Assembly: GCF_040436345.1 (NCBI RefSeq)
Contig: NC_133216.1
Coordinates: 14,340,110-14,404,109, forward strand
Reading direction: 5' to 3'
DNA length: 64,000 nucleotides
From: Pagrus major
Lineage: Eukaryota; Chordata; Actinopteri; Spariformes; Sparidae
A program made the position numbers and the translations under genes. How positions within the stretch are numbered: the stretch's first letter is position 1; every line of letters starts with the position of its first letter. Under the pieces are notes generated by a model. That model did no database searches and was not told the origin of the DNA. It saw nothing but the letters and a program-made list of their open reading frames with translations. Of the stretch, positions 49,781-64,000 are shown piece by piece.

Positions 49781-50600
49781 CGTGCATTACTTCAGCGAGC
49801 GCATTTCACAGGCTACGACTCGGACTCGGACTCGGGCACAGATACGCATTTAGTAAACACTAACAACGTCAACTTAACTTTCCCTGTGACTAACTGTCGT
49901 TACAACACGAAAAACAACAGCCTGTGACGGAGAAACCCGTGCTTAAACAACAACAGAGATCGGTGTACTGTGCTCCAGTGTTGCTGCTGTTCCCAGCACA
50001 GAAAGAATCCGGAAGCCATATTGTGTGCTCGTGCTGCTGTCTGTCACTCAGAGCCGGTTACCACGGAAACCGGTTGCTAGGCGGCATAACAAAAAAGACC
50101 AAATTTATACGTCCTTGCGTCAGAGGCAACGGCGTATCCATGGCGACAGAACGCTACACACATGCAGCAGCAGACCCGTGGATAGCACATGGTGCCGGCT
50201 ACTTGTTTTAGCCTAAATATCCCCTTTTCACGTGGTTATTGTGACTGTTTGGTATATTTTGAACAGTATCACGAGGGAAAACATATCGTTTGTTGTCACT
50301 GTAACGTCTTTTTGTGTATTTATCAGCATACAAAGCGGAGATAACAGTATTAGTCAGGAGTCATCTTCGTGATTTCTTACTCTTCTTCGCACTCCCCCCC
50401 CCCGCCAAGTCCTGCTATTATCGTTTATTTCCCCGTGAATGTGGGAGTTCGCCTGCGTTATCAGCCATTCACCTCAATAATTCCCCATCATGAACAACTT
50501 ACATAGACGGAGTTAGTCATCCCGGTTCAGCAGCACAGCCCCGGTAACGGCAGCCCCGGATGGGACACAACGTCCTCCGTCTCTGACGTTGTTGTAGCGC
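49781..50600. promoter_or_regulatory. CpG-containing promoter-like segment without a visible gene
   Basis: Within an AT-rich neighbourhood this stretch has clusters of CpG and several vertebrate core-promoter motifs: CCGGAAG (ETS, 50009-50015) overlapping GCCATATTG (YY1-like, 50015-50023), and an RFX X-box-like GTTACCACGGAAAC (50057-50070). No open exon with splice sites was recognised downstream on either strand, so the transcript, if any, is unknown and may start with a non-coding exon. Confidence 0.4.
50057..50070. promoter_or_regulatory. RFX X-box-like motif
   Basis: GTTACC-AC-GGAAAC satisfies the X-box consensus RYYNYY-N(1-3)-RRNRAC at every position. A second site, GTATCC-AT-GGCGAC at 50134-50147, differs at one base. 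Confidence 0.4.
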
Positions 50601-51459
50601 TGACTAATAGGCTAACTTGTTATCCCCAACTCTTCTCTTTTTGCTCACGCCCTTTCACACATCGACCCTGACACAGCAGTATGCCCGCCCCGTGACATTG
50701 TTTGACATCACAACCAAAAAACGTGGGCCTCGTATTTGAGATTTTCATTCAAGATTTGCCACCCGGTCTTCCCGCATTTAGCCTGTGGAGCAACCCCCCC
50801 TCTCCCCGACCAAAAGCCAGCCTCCCACCTGCCACATTCCCACTGGTGTCCTCATGCAGGCTCTAATAATGAATCACTTTCTGCTCGGCCGGGTGATGTT
50901 TGCAATGACAGGCGCTGATTTCCGTCACTGCTGCCCACTGTCCATGACAGAACAACACTGCTGTTTACCGATTTATGTTTCTTATTGGGTCGAATGAGGC
51001 AGCGGTTGCTGCTGTATGACACAGAGTTTTGCCTACACTAAAATCCATAAATACATTAATCTAACTGAAATATAGGGTGAATTCAGACTGTATTGTGTAC
51101 AGTTTGAGGGTATTTCTCAACCTGTATTAAGTCCACAAATGGCACCGTGCCTGGCTTCAGGGAGTGTTCACACACATGAAAAGGAGTCTTTCCTCCCATT
51201 AGATGTTAAGCTCTTGAGCTCGGAGGACTCCCGAGGGCGTGTCCTGAGAAACTTTACAGCAGGATTTCCCTTGCATGCCAGACGGGATTCCGTCCCGAGT
51301 GACATAGATTTCCAAGTGTTGCATAAATAAGCCATTATATAGGCTATCTTCTGACATTTTTAGCTTTTTCTTTAGCCCTACATGATATTGAGACGATGAG
51401 TTGCTATAGGGTTTCATGTCATCTGTTTAAAAGGTATAATTATTCACTAATAATCATGT
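50601..51459. other. Stretch upstream of the fosb promoter, possible conserved element
   Basis: No gene. The part at about 50815-51010 (CTCTAATAATGAATCACTTT, TTTGCAATGACAGGCGCTGA) is non-repetitive, motif-rich and could be a conserved enhancer of fosb. Two short ORFs crossing it look incidental. Confidence 0.35.
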
Positions 51460-51475
51460 TGACGTCCATATATGG
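51460..51475 (+). promoter_or_regulatory. Serum response element: CRE-like half overlapping a perfect CArG box
   Basis: CCATATATGG (51466-51475) matches the SRF consensus CC(A/T)6GG exactly, directly abutting TGACGTCC. It lies 240 bases upstream of a TATA box, close to the SRE-TATA spacing I recall for c-fos (about 275), as expected for an immediate-early gene. Confidence 0.75.
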
Positions 51476-51705
51476 GCCGTTAATTTCCTTAAATGTTGAC
51501 TCCTTAAGTGATTATAAATATTGAAGACATTACAGGAATATTACTATGTCTTCTCTTGACGTGGCCATGACATAAAAAAATATTCCTATCAAGATAGACG
51601 CATAGATAGTCCTAAATAGATACTTTCCATATTTATCATTGAAGTTTCTTAAAATTTCCTCTCAGAAATTGTCAGACGGTGAGAAATATCTCGTGCCTGT
51701 GATAG

Positions 51706-51713
51706 TATAAAAA
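51706..51713 (+). promoter_or_regulatory. TATA box of fosb
   Basis: TATAAAAA within AGTATAAAAAAAAACATC, 893 bases before the fosb ATG. It predicts a start near 51735 and a long 5' leader. A second CRE-like word, TGACGTGG, lies at 51557-51564. Confidence 0.6.
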
Positions 51714-52598
51714 AAAACATCTATTATTATCCGTCGGCGAGGTGAGCTTCTGGTCCATTTCAGTGGGAGAGGGATTCCCTCAACGTCACCAAGGATACCA
51801 AACACAACAAGCACAAATATGGTCATGTACGTCAGCGGAACTCCGAGGCGGGACTAGAAAGTCCTTGGTTGTACTCGATGAGGATGGATTCATTCATAAG
51901 ACAAGATCTGCTACTGTACACCGTAAAGCTAACGTCCTCCGGCACACCGTGAACGGACTTTATGGATTTATAATCGCAAATTAAGAACAGCGCTCCGAGG
52001 ATTTAAAGCTAAACGAGAGGACTTCTTATCACATTGAATCGGGACACTTCCCCCTGAACGCGGGGAACTGGATTAAGCTTCTTCATGCAACTTTTTTGGA
52101 AAGAAACCAAGAGCATCTCACCGGAGTTTAACAGGAAGATCAGCAACTGTAAGTCAATATTAATATTGATTGTATGTGAGTGAAGTGTTTGAAATAAGTG
52201 CTTGCTTACGGATCGCCGTGCTAGAGCGGGTGAGACACAGCTGGCCACCGCTGCCCGTCAGTCTGCACGATAAGATATCCTTCACGACATCTTCTTACTG
52301 TTCATATTTCTGTCAGAAAATAACTAAACATGTCGTTTTGTATAAAACACCCTGCTGGATTTGCTTTTGTGGGAGTGCGATCAATTCATTTATGCAGACA
52401 AAAGCGAATAGCCTCGCTGGTGGAGGGTTCATTTAACTTACTCTGTCAGAAATGTATTAAGCATAACATCATTCTCTCCTTACAGTACCTCTTCTTAAGT
52501 AATCTTCTTGTGCGTGCCGCTGCCCTGTCGCTGCAGGTGACATCGCGCTCTCTCGGGTAACTGCAGGTGTCACTTTCTCTTTCGGTCCCTCCGGGGAA

Positions 52599-56449
<3,851 letters not shown>

Positions 56450-59244
56450 CTGACCGACAGACACACGCGCACACATATCAACACACACACACAGTATGCT
56501 CGCTGGAAGTAGAGGCTGAGGCAAGTACATATCAGTCTCAAAGATTGAGAAAAAAAGACCAATCATTTGTTTCTGATTGGCCTAAAGTTTACACATTCTG
56601 AAATGCATTCCAATTAAGAGCCATAGAAATAGTTGCACATGAATTACATTTGATCTAACTTTGATCATTGGGCTTAAACAATAAATCATTTCTTGTTTGT
56701 GTTATTGGAAAACCTGCAACTGGACAACTTCAGTGAATAAAAAACGAGTAACAAACACATCAAGTCCAAGTTGCCAATCTTAAGTGCTCTGAATCAACAG
56801 AGTCGTTCTCAAGAATATTCTCAATCTTGGACATGTACAGTACATTGAGTGAGTTACCACAAACTCACTTTACACTCCAACAAGCACCAGTGCCCCCAAC
56901 TTGTTCCCTCTGTCGGTCGGCCCTTTTCCAGTGCTCTTGCTCTCATACTTTTCCATCCTCTTCTCCCTTCTTCCTCTCGCTGAATGTATTTGTGCAAATC
57001 TGAAAATAGGGACGAAGGACACTTTTGTTATTTTCTTGTGGAAGACAGACAGCTGATTTCTCGCTCTTCTCTAACCCTTCATCTGCTCGACCTCCCTCTG
57101 CTTCTTCATTTGCTGCTTGGACTTGGAAAGTTGGGGATCTCAGTATCACAGCCTCCACTAAACCTTGTGCTTTCTTCTCTCGTTTTTAAAAAAGTCTTCT
57201 GCCGTCTGCCTTCCTGCCATGCGACCCATCTCTGCCCATCTCTCTCTTCTCTTCTGTCTCTTTGTTTCTCCCTCTCTCTGAAGTCTTCGACCCCTGAGAG
57301 CCCGAAGACCCCGTCCAGCCCCTGGGACCTTGAGTGAATGACGGCCCTACTAACGCGTCCTTTTGCATCCTCTCATGCAAGGACATGGATCCACACAGAG
57401 GAACCTTTTTTCTTGGAGCGCATTGCTCAAAGTAAAACAGTGAACAGCAGCTAGAAAACATTCACACACGCACATAGACGCATAATTGATGAACGCTACA
57501 TGCAAGACGGATGCCACTGTCTTCTGCTGAGCCATTTTTCAATGTTCACATGATGATTAGACACATGTTGTGAGGTCGGTTAAAAGTGAGAATGGAGAGA
57601 GGTTTAGCAGGAAGGGAGGAAGTAAGTGCGACCAAGCTGGACAAACAAAGAGGATGACTCTCATCCTAATCATCGATTTTTGGAACCAAATGTTGAAAAC
57701 AAAGAGAGAGCTAAATGTTAAAGCAAAAAAAAAGAAAGAAAAAATCTGCTCTTGCCAACTGTGTGGAAGGGTGACCTCAGTAAAAACACCTCCATACCAC
57801 AGAGCCTCATCACTCTGGGCCTACATGCGCATATTCACGCCATCGCTTTGAAGTCACTGAACTGAAGATACAGCCGTTGTGTTGCAGCGCACCAGCTCCG
57901 TGTTTTTTGCTAAGAATCAATCAGATGTGAACCGATGCCTTTATTTAGAGGAGAGACGTTTTTTTCCTAGTGATTCAGACAACCTCTAAACACCGGGCTC
58001 AGTGGTCTCTGTACCTCCCCTGTTTTCTCGGCGGAGACGAGGCGGGGGTGCGTTTTATTGTGAGTGCGTCCACTCTGAGGCACCTGGCCCGTTTATTTCT
58101 TTCTTTATTGAGGTTGATGTGGTGAATGAGCACAAAGCAAGACCTGGAAACAAAAAGAGGAGAACATGTGGGCTGATGTTGTGGAGTGAGCGTCCTTTCT
58201 TTGCCTGTGAATTTGTACAATTTGTTTTTCCTGTATGTTTGAGTGACAATTGTTATATATTTTAATGTCTATGTTTGTTTGCGTGTTTGATTGTTTTGCA
58301 TTGACCTCTGCTTTCATTTGTACCGTTGCCGTTTCTTGTTTATTTTTTGTTTGTTTTGTTTGTTTTTTAATCAGGAGATTTCCTTATAACTGTTACTATT
58401 ATTATTGCATTGTAACGATTGTTTCATTATTTTATTGTATTTTCATTTGGCAACTTTGGAGGCATGTTGTGCACTACAAAAAAAAAAAAATCTGATTATA
58501 AGTCTATATGCATATACATATATACAGGTAAAATGTATATATAAGTGTATGTACCATGATTGTAAAGTATGAATGTTTGCAGATCTAAATGGGATATTTT
58601 TGTCAATGAAGAACAAGATAAAATGTTACTGAGGTTTAGTTTTAAAATGAATATTTTTCTAAAGGAACAAAAAAAAACTATAATAAATTTAAAGTACTGC
58701 CCTATCCCTAAACATGAAGCACGATGTCACTGCCTCTATCAATGTGTATTTATGTTTTATAAACAATATAAAGCACTATCCAAGTTACATTAAATGTATG
58801 TTTATAATTATGATGTTAGAAGGTTGTGGTAACGCCTTTGTTTTGTTTGTTTGTTTTTTCTCTGTGAGGTCTGTCCCAATGCTACTGACACCTTAATGCC
58901 ACTTGATCCTTCGCAGATGCAAAATGAGGAAAAGAAATAGTGTGATTGAATGTCAATACACATATTAAAAGTGTTCAGACTACAACATTACGACTAAACT
59001 GTTTCATTTAAGGACAAAGTATTTCATATGCAGTATGCATTTCTGTCCAGTATAAACATATCACTTAATAACTTTGTTATTTCCTAACTGAAATGTGTGT
59101 TTGAAGGATAATAACAGTTTTAGCCTTGATACGAACATTATCATATTAATCCATTCTTGTACTAAAACAAATGTTGTCTAATTAACATAAAAATCTCTTG
59201 TGATTGTATTTGCTGGATAAGAAGCTTTATTTTCAATAAATAAA
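56450..59244 (+). other. fosb: Probable fosb 3' UTR
   Basis: No convincing exon follows the fosb stop. The sequence becomes T- and AT-rich with scattered ATTTA pentamers after about 58250, as expected of an unstable immediate-early mRNA. It ends in TTTTCAATAAATAAACATG (two overlapping AATAAA, 59235-59244). The extent is inferred from these signals only. Confidence 0.4.
59235..59244 (+). terminator. Candidate distal polyadenylation signal of fosb
   Basis: Overlapping AATAAATAAA in a T-rich context. A single AATAAA near 56680 is a possible proximal alternative. Confidence 0.4.
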
Positions 59245-61061
59245 CATGTTTACTCAAAAGAATGCCAAGATTAATGATATAATGTTTTGTTTAAATGTGG
59301 CTCTTGGTGGTCAGATAATGGGCAGACCTCATTTTTTAAAATGTTGAATAAGGACTGTGTTTGTACAGATGTTGGAGATGCCTTTTGATTTCACTCCAAA
59401 TGCAAATGTGATGAGAATATGTTCTGGTGTGAGAATAAGCATAAAACATATTCAATAGTTCTCATGTACATAGGTTTTTGTGGTGCTACTTACAGTATAC
59501 TATAATGACGAGGCAGTTTCACATTGTATGGTGAAAGGTTACACATTGCTGTTGCTGTGGTTGCAGACGTATGAACACATTTATTCAGAATGGAAGCCAA
59601 TGACACAGTGAATTCCCAGCAGCTGAAGCTCTGAGAGCACAGTAATGATTACATCATGATTTTTATCAATTCCCTGCTACATCTTTAAGTGTCATAAACA
59701 AATCCCAGAGGGCCTTTGTACTGTACCTGCACTCTACACTTAGGCCCCTAATCACCACACAGCATATTAGACTCATTCTTTTGTCTAATTTCTTTGCATT
59801 GGATTTAATTGAAGTTGTCTGACTTTGCTTTTTTTCTCTAAGGCACAATCACAAATGGGTTGCTAATGAATTGGAAATGGTGACAAAGAAGGAAAAGGAG
59901 ATATATTTAGCTGCCAGCTATAAGAGGGAGAAACTGCCTGCACCCACTTGTACTGTACAATGGCTTCGTTAGCGTTAACTGAACAAGAGCTTTCCTATTT
60001 TTCTATGATGAGGTGAATGTTGCTATGTATTTCTATTTTTCCACAAGTCCCATATACACTCTGATTTAACATTTTCCCTAGTATGACATGCAATACTTAT
60101 GATCCTCTTGGATAAACATAATGTAGCAAATCATGCAGTGCTCAAACTGACTGCTACTATGTGTCAAGTGTGATGATGTATTGCTTTAATTATTAATTTT
60201 TGTTACAATATTAAAGGTTATCCAAAATACTTATCGTAACATTTAATTTTGAGACAATCGTCATGAAAAATTGTGTTACAATATATCTAAAAGTGATCTT
60301 TAATTTCATTTATTCAAAGTTCCTCCACTTCAAAAAGCCAATGCCTCTCCTAATACATTCCTTTAATCAATGTTTCATCAATTTTGCTATAGTTTACTAT
60401 GTATGCCTTTTCCGGGAGCAAAAGTTGCAATTTGTCACATCAAAAAACAGAGGATATATGATTTGATATGTTTTAAGGTCACCACAGTGAAAGGTCCAAA
60501 GAAACTTCTAGATGTGACATTGTCAGATGTCATGAAGGTGCTCTGATATCAAATTGTCTATTTTTTCAGTGCATATGATTTAACAGAACTTACTAGTTTT
60601 CTGCGCATCACTATCAAGTACTGTTTGCTTATTTTTATAACTTGATTTACATTTCGTTTACTCTTGAAGAGGACCAAAGTGTATGACAAATTTGCCGCTT
60701 TTGCAGTCCCTGTGTCTGATCTTCTGTGTCCATATTTCAGCTTCTGGCACTTTTTGTTATCCTTTGAAAGTTTACATGATAAAGTTTATTCTCAGTTTCT
60801 AGACTGCAAAAGCTGGGTGAGCTGTCTCCTTTAATGATGGTTTGACCAAATGCCATTCATTTTCAATTTGTGAAGACATTATATAAATAAAAAACATATT
60901 ATGAGCTACATGTCTCTCACTTTTAAATGCTTGACCTTGATATATGCCTGATTATTTGTAAGTGTATTTCCTTTTTCAAAGTCAGTTACCATCTTTGTTA
61001 CTTCAGTTGTGAGTGAAAGAGATGAGCATGGACCTGAAAAGTGTTTGTATGTATACTTTTT

Positions 61062-61195
61062 AGGGCTCCTAACTAATGATTATTTTCATTATCTTTGAAT
61101 GTGTTGATTATTTTCTTTATTCTCTTGATTAGTCGTGATGTCTATGAAATGTCAGAAAATGTGAGGTGAGAATGCCTGTCACAATTCCCCAGAAT
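61062..61195 (+). mobile_element. MITE-like repeat 5' end (AGGGCTGCAAC family)
   Basis: Starts TAGGGCTCCTAACTAATGAT, then TATTTTCATTATCTTTGAAT and ATGAAATGTCAGAAAATGTG: the left part of the element seen near full length at 35602-35913. The right part is missing. Confidence 0.6.
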
Positions 61196-62324
61196 GTAAG
61201 ACGAATATTTTATTCAGTATCAAAAGCCCTGCACACCAAGAGTGGGCAGAGCTTCTTTTTTTTTTTTTTTTTTTTTGAGCAAATTTGATGGAACAACATA
61301 ACAAAATATTTGTGTGATGCACAAAAATTTATCGGCCCTATAATGGGAAAATTATATTATACATATATACAATACAGAGCCAAATTCTTTTCATTGACTT
61401 AGCAAGCGCAGCATCTAGTAGAAGAAGAATATCAAACAAGGCTGCACCTGGGTAGAGCCATACAATATAGACTAGTGAATCAAACATGTTTTTGTTGATG
61501 TCACGTGGACATTTTTACAGATTCAGAGGAAGACAACACGATTACAATTTACAGCAGCACAATTGCATTTTGCAACAAGGGTTCACCTTTGCTCACTACA
61601 TCTAGGATAGACCGATTAGTGGCCTGGCCGCTTAATGGGGCCAATATTCATATTTTTCCATAATTTATATCTTTGTTTTTTGTGTCCACTTGCCGATAAC
61701 AGAAATGAATTTAATATTTGACTCTAATGCAGCATTCTTTCTCTGTCTGTAGTCACCTCTCTGTGGTCTCACTCAATTACCTGTGTAAAAGAATATCTGA
61801 TTGGTTACACGTTACAAGTAAAAGTATCAACACTGAATAATCTGAATTTGGGACGTAACCAGTAACTAAATTTATTACATAAATGTGGTGGAGAAAATGA
61901 AAATACTTAAGTAAAGTACCTCAAAATCGTACTTATGTAAGTACAGTCCTTGGATAAATTGTAGTTGGTTACAGTCCATCACTGGTTATTCTAAACTTTG
62001 ACACTAGATTTATATTTTTTACTGCAAATGTAAATCGGATCCAAAAATCAGTGCTCAGTCTCCTTGATTACTTATAATCTGTATCCGTATCAGACCTGAA
62101 AAACGTTTGGTCAATACCTTCGTCGTAGCCTTTATAACCCTCAGGTGTGAATAAACTACAGGTTAGGAACTTCTTTTTAAAATACAAAAATGAGAAATTA
62201 TGGGTTATCTTATCAGTATCAGCCATGACAGGCAGGTAATTACCAGTTATCAGTATCATCTGAAAAATAAATCCATAGTGCATCCCTAAAGTATTCCCAA
62301 TCTGACAGTATACTCAGACAGACA

Positions 62325-62600
62325 TATTAAAGATGCACTATATAGTTTTGGGGAAGCAATTTTAATCAAAAGGGAAGGATCTTCATTTTTTTAATGCATT
62401 AACAAACTAAATAAACAAACTGACCTTAAAGGACAATACAATTTCATACTGTTTCACTTTGTTTATATTTGGTGGACCCTGCCACCTTTCTAGCTTCAAA
62501 CAGTGTTCTGGGGACATTATTTTCCTCTGACAACAGCTTTTTTATTCAGTTATGGAAAAAATAAATATTTCCGAGTTATAGCTTAAAGGATATGTATAGG
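62325..62600 (+). repeat. Fish interspersed repeat (ATGCACTATATAGTTTTGGG.. family)
   Basis: Contains AAGATGCACTATATAGTTTT, CTGACCTTAAAGGACAATAC and GGTGGACCCTGCCACCTTTC, phrases I recognise from abundant percomorph repeats. Non-coding; class not determined. Confidence 0.5.
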
Positions 62601-62759
62601 ACAGCCTACTAATAGAATGTATAGAAATGTAATAAATTCACTTAAATTCTATATTTAATGTGGCTATAATCAATATTTTCTATTTTAACAATGTATCCTA
62701 CTGCTTGTATTTGAAAATCGTGATGAGCTCACAGATTTATCATTTGACTCTAGTCTTTG

Positions 62760-62821
62760 AGCTCTGTATATGACATAGGGGAATCGTGGAGTCTATCATT
62801 CCCTATGTCCTATACAGAGCT
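62760..62821. repeat. 24-bp inverted repeat with a 13-base loop (hairpin)
   Basis: Left arm 62760-62784 (AGCTCTGTATATGACATAGG then GGAAT) and right arm 62798-62821 (ATTCCCTATGTCCTATACAG then AGCT) pair over 24 positions with one mismatch and one bulged base. The shape resembles a miRNA precursor but could equally be a transposon relic. Confidence 0.8.
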
Positions 62822-63319
62822 TTGAAGCATCTTTTATTTCATTAATTGGTTTGTTTTACGGCCTTTAATGTTTTTCTTCACAGTAACCAGGTGTTGTGAG
62901 CTACCTGTACGCTACCTGTCAGACGACAAATGGCTGAAGTTAGCAACCACTTGACATTGTGGAGTGTCAGATATTTCCCTCAGGATTTGGTGGAGACAAC
63001 AACTGTTTTAACAAAGTTAAAATGAGAGTATATATTGGACTTACATGTGTCATTGGGCCGGAAGCATGACTCCAAGTGTTGCTCTGTATCTGCTGGATGT
63101 GTTTCCATAAGCAACGGTTTGCTAATGGCTAAATGGCTAAATTTAAGATTTAAACGGTTTAGTCAAAGAGCGGACACTTTCAAATACGCAGGTACTGAGA
63201 TAAAGCATTGTAAACGTGACCACGGTTATCTTCTGAGACCATTTTGTGAGAGTTTTGCGGTCTTTGTTGCTCTCTAGCGTCCATTAATAAAACTTCACAA
63301 GCCTTTCTGCTCGAGGTTC

Positions 63320-63394
63320 TGGGGGAAGTTGCGTCACTGGGAGCAGCGCGAGCTGTCCGGATGTAGCCGACGTCACCACACATTTATTGTAAAC
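63320..63394 (+). promoter_or_regulatory. Candidate promoter of the gene starting at 63395
   Basis: CCGGATGT (ETS-like) and CGACGTCAC (CRE-like) lie within 50 bases of the ATG, and AAACATGGCG (YY1 motif) overlaps the start. This is a typical TATA-less vertebrate housekeeping arrangement. Confidence 0.45.
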
Positions 63395-63413
63395 ATGGCG
63401 TCCGTGACAACAG
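63395..63413 (+). CDS. Putative first coding exon of an unidentified gene (partial)
   Basis: ATGGCGTCCGTGACAACAG encodes Met-Ala-Ser-Val-Thr-Thr and ends in a strong donor CAG|GTGAGAG, phase 1. The start has a good context (AAACATGGCG). No second exon is seen before the window ends, so the product cannot be named. Reading through the donor gives a further 53 codons without family resemblance. Confidence 0.5.
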
Positions 63414-64000
63414 GTGAGAGCATAAAGGCCCGGCTAGCCGACCTTACCACTCAGCAACGATTACACTATTTCGTAATTTCGCTGTATGTTAAATATAGCT
63501 GTCTATCGAGAATGCTGTTTAGAGCTTTTATAACCGGTTTTGTTTTGAATGGATGCGCAGAGATCGTCTTTTAATTCATGGATGTGCTAATGCTAATGCC
63601 GAATGCTAACTCAGCTAGCTAATTCATTGCTCCCGTGAATATGTGATTTGACTTTTATTGATTCAGACAGACTACAAGGGAGTACTGTGAACTGATTTGT
63701 TGGCTATTATAATCTTTGATGGCTATATAATCGTCTTATGCTAACATGAGCTAACCAGCACTCGATCTATATCGGATCTGAAAATCAGTTTCAAACCCAA
63801 ATGACAATATTTGCAAAATCTAGATTCATGAGGTTATTTTTAAGAAAAGTGTTCGCCCGTCATTTGTGGTTCTCCCTTTGCTGAGGCGTCAAAGTGACAA
63901 ACGAGATTTCAGCCACCGTGTGAGTTTCATCTCTGTAGCTATGAGTTCATCAGTCACAGTCACACCATGCTGGACATAGCCATTGTTCTGGCAGCTGTTG
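63414..64000. other. Probable intron 1 of the gene starting at 63395
   Basis: GCTAAC/GCTAGC-rich fish repeat-like words around 63585-63625 and 63735-63755; nothing else recognisable before the right edge. Confidence 0.35.

Larger units (their letters stand above)
59245..63300. other. Intergenic stretch 3' of fosb
   Basis: No exon seen. It contains a T run (61255-61276), a MITE-like fragment (61062-61195), an AGTAAAAGTA-family copy (61795-61990), a relic with ...AGTGCATCCCTA end near 62290, another repeat at 62325-62600 and a hairpin at 62760-62821. Confidence 0.5.

Noticed and set aside
56984-57337. 117-codon ORF after fosb ending SSTPESPKTPSSPWDLE
   Set aside because: Lies in the probable fosb 3' UTR, low-complexity Leu/Ser-rich translation of a pyrimidine-rich stretch, no family match.
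63035-63277. 80-codon ORF upstream of the last exon
   Set aside because: Contains repeat-like ATGGCTAA words, no splice sites or domain, and sits in the presumed promoter region.

Overview
The window is vertebrate nuclear DNA, almost certainly from a spiny-rayed (percomorph) teleost. The genes have many short exons with GT-AG introns. Long intergenic stretches carry CA/GT, ATCT and TGGA/TAGA microsatellites, L2/CR1-like LINE pieces, a fish-type SINE and several MITE-like repeat families that I recognise as common in percomorph genomes. Nothing is bacterial or viral, and I saw no CRISPR array, tRNA or rRNA.

Three protein-coding genes are recognisable on the + strand, plus the first exon of a fourth. 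(1) 1317-3109 is the large terminal exon of a BCL11-family C2H2 zinc-finger gene, best matched to znf296; its 5' exons lie outside the window. (2) 18851-35384 is a complete 22-exon calpain of 722 codons that I reconstructed exon by exon. It has an intact Cys/His/Asn triad, an acidic insert in the C2-like domain and a penta-EF-hand tail, and it fits calpain-12 (capn12). (3) 52599-56449 is a complete four-exon fosb (394 codons) with a CArG/CRE-like/TATA promoter upstream and a second promoter-like block inside intron 1. (4) At 63395 a short coding exon with a YY1/Kozak start and a good splice donor begins an unidentified gene that runs off the right edge.

The rest is intergenic or intronic: about 15 kb between znf296 and capn12, 16 kb between capn12 and fosb, and 7 kb after fosb. 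These hold repeats, low-complexity arrays, a 42-bp minisatellite, one strong 24-bp hairpin, a CpG-containing promoter-like segment near 50 kb with no visible gene, and several stretches that read like conserved regulatory elements. The three named genes do not form a pathway. Their linkage is of interest because the human counterparts all map to 19q13. I found no new multi-gene system. The most unusual signals are the apparent GC-AG intron in capn12, a (TG)34 tract against the acceptor of an in-frame 78-nt exon, the fosb intron-1 promoter-like block, the hairpin near 62.8 kb and the orphan promoter near 50 kb.
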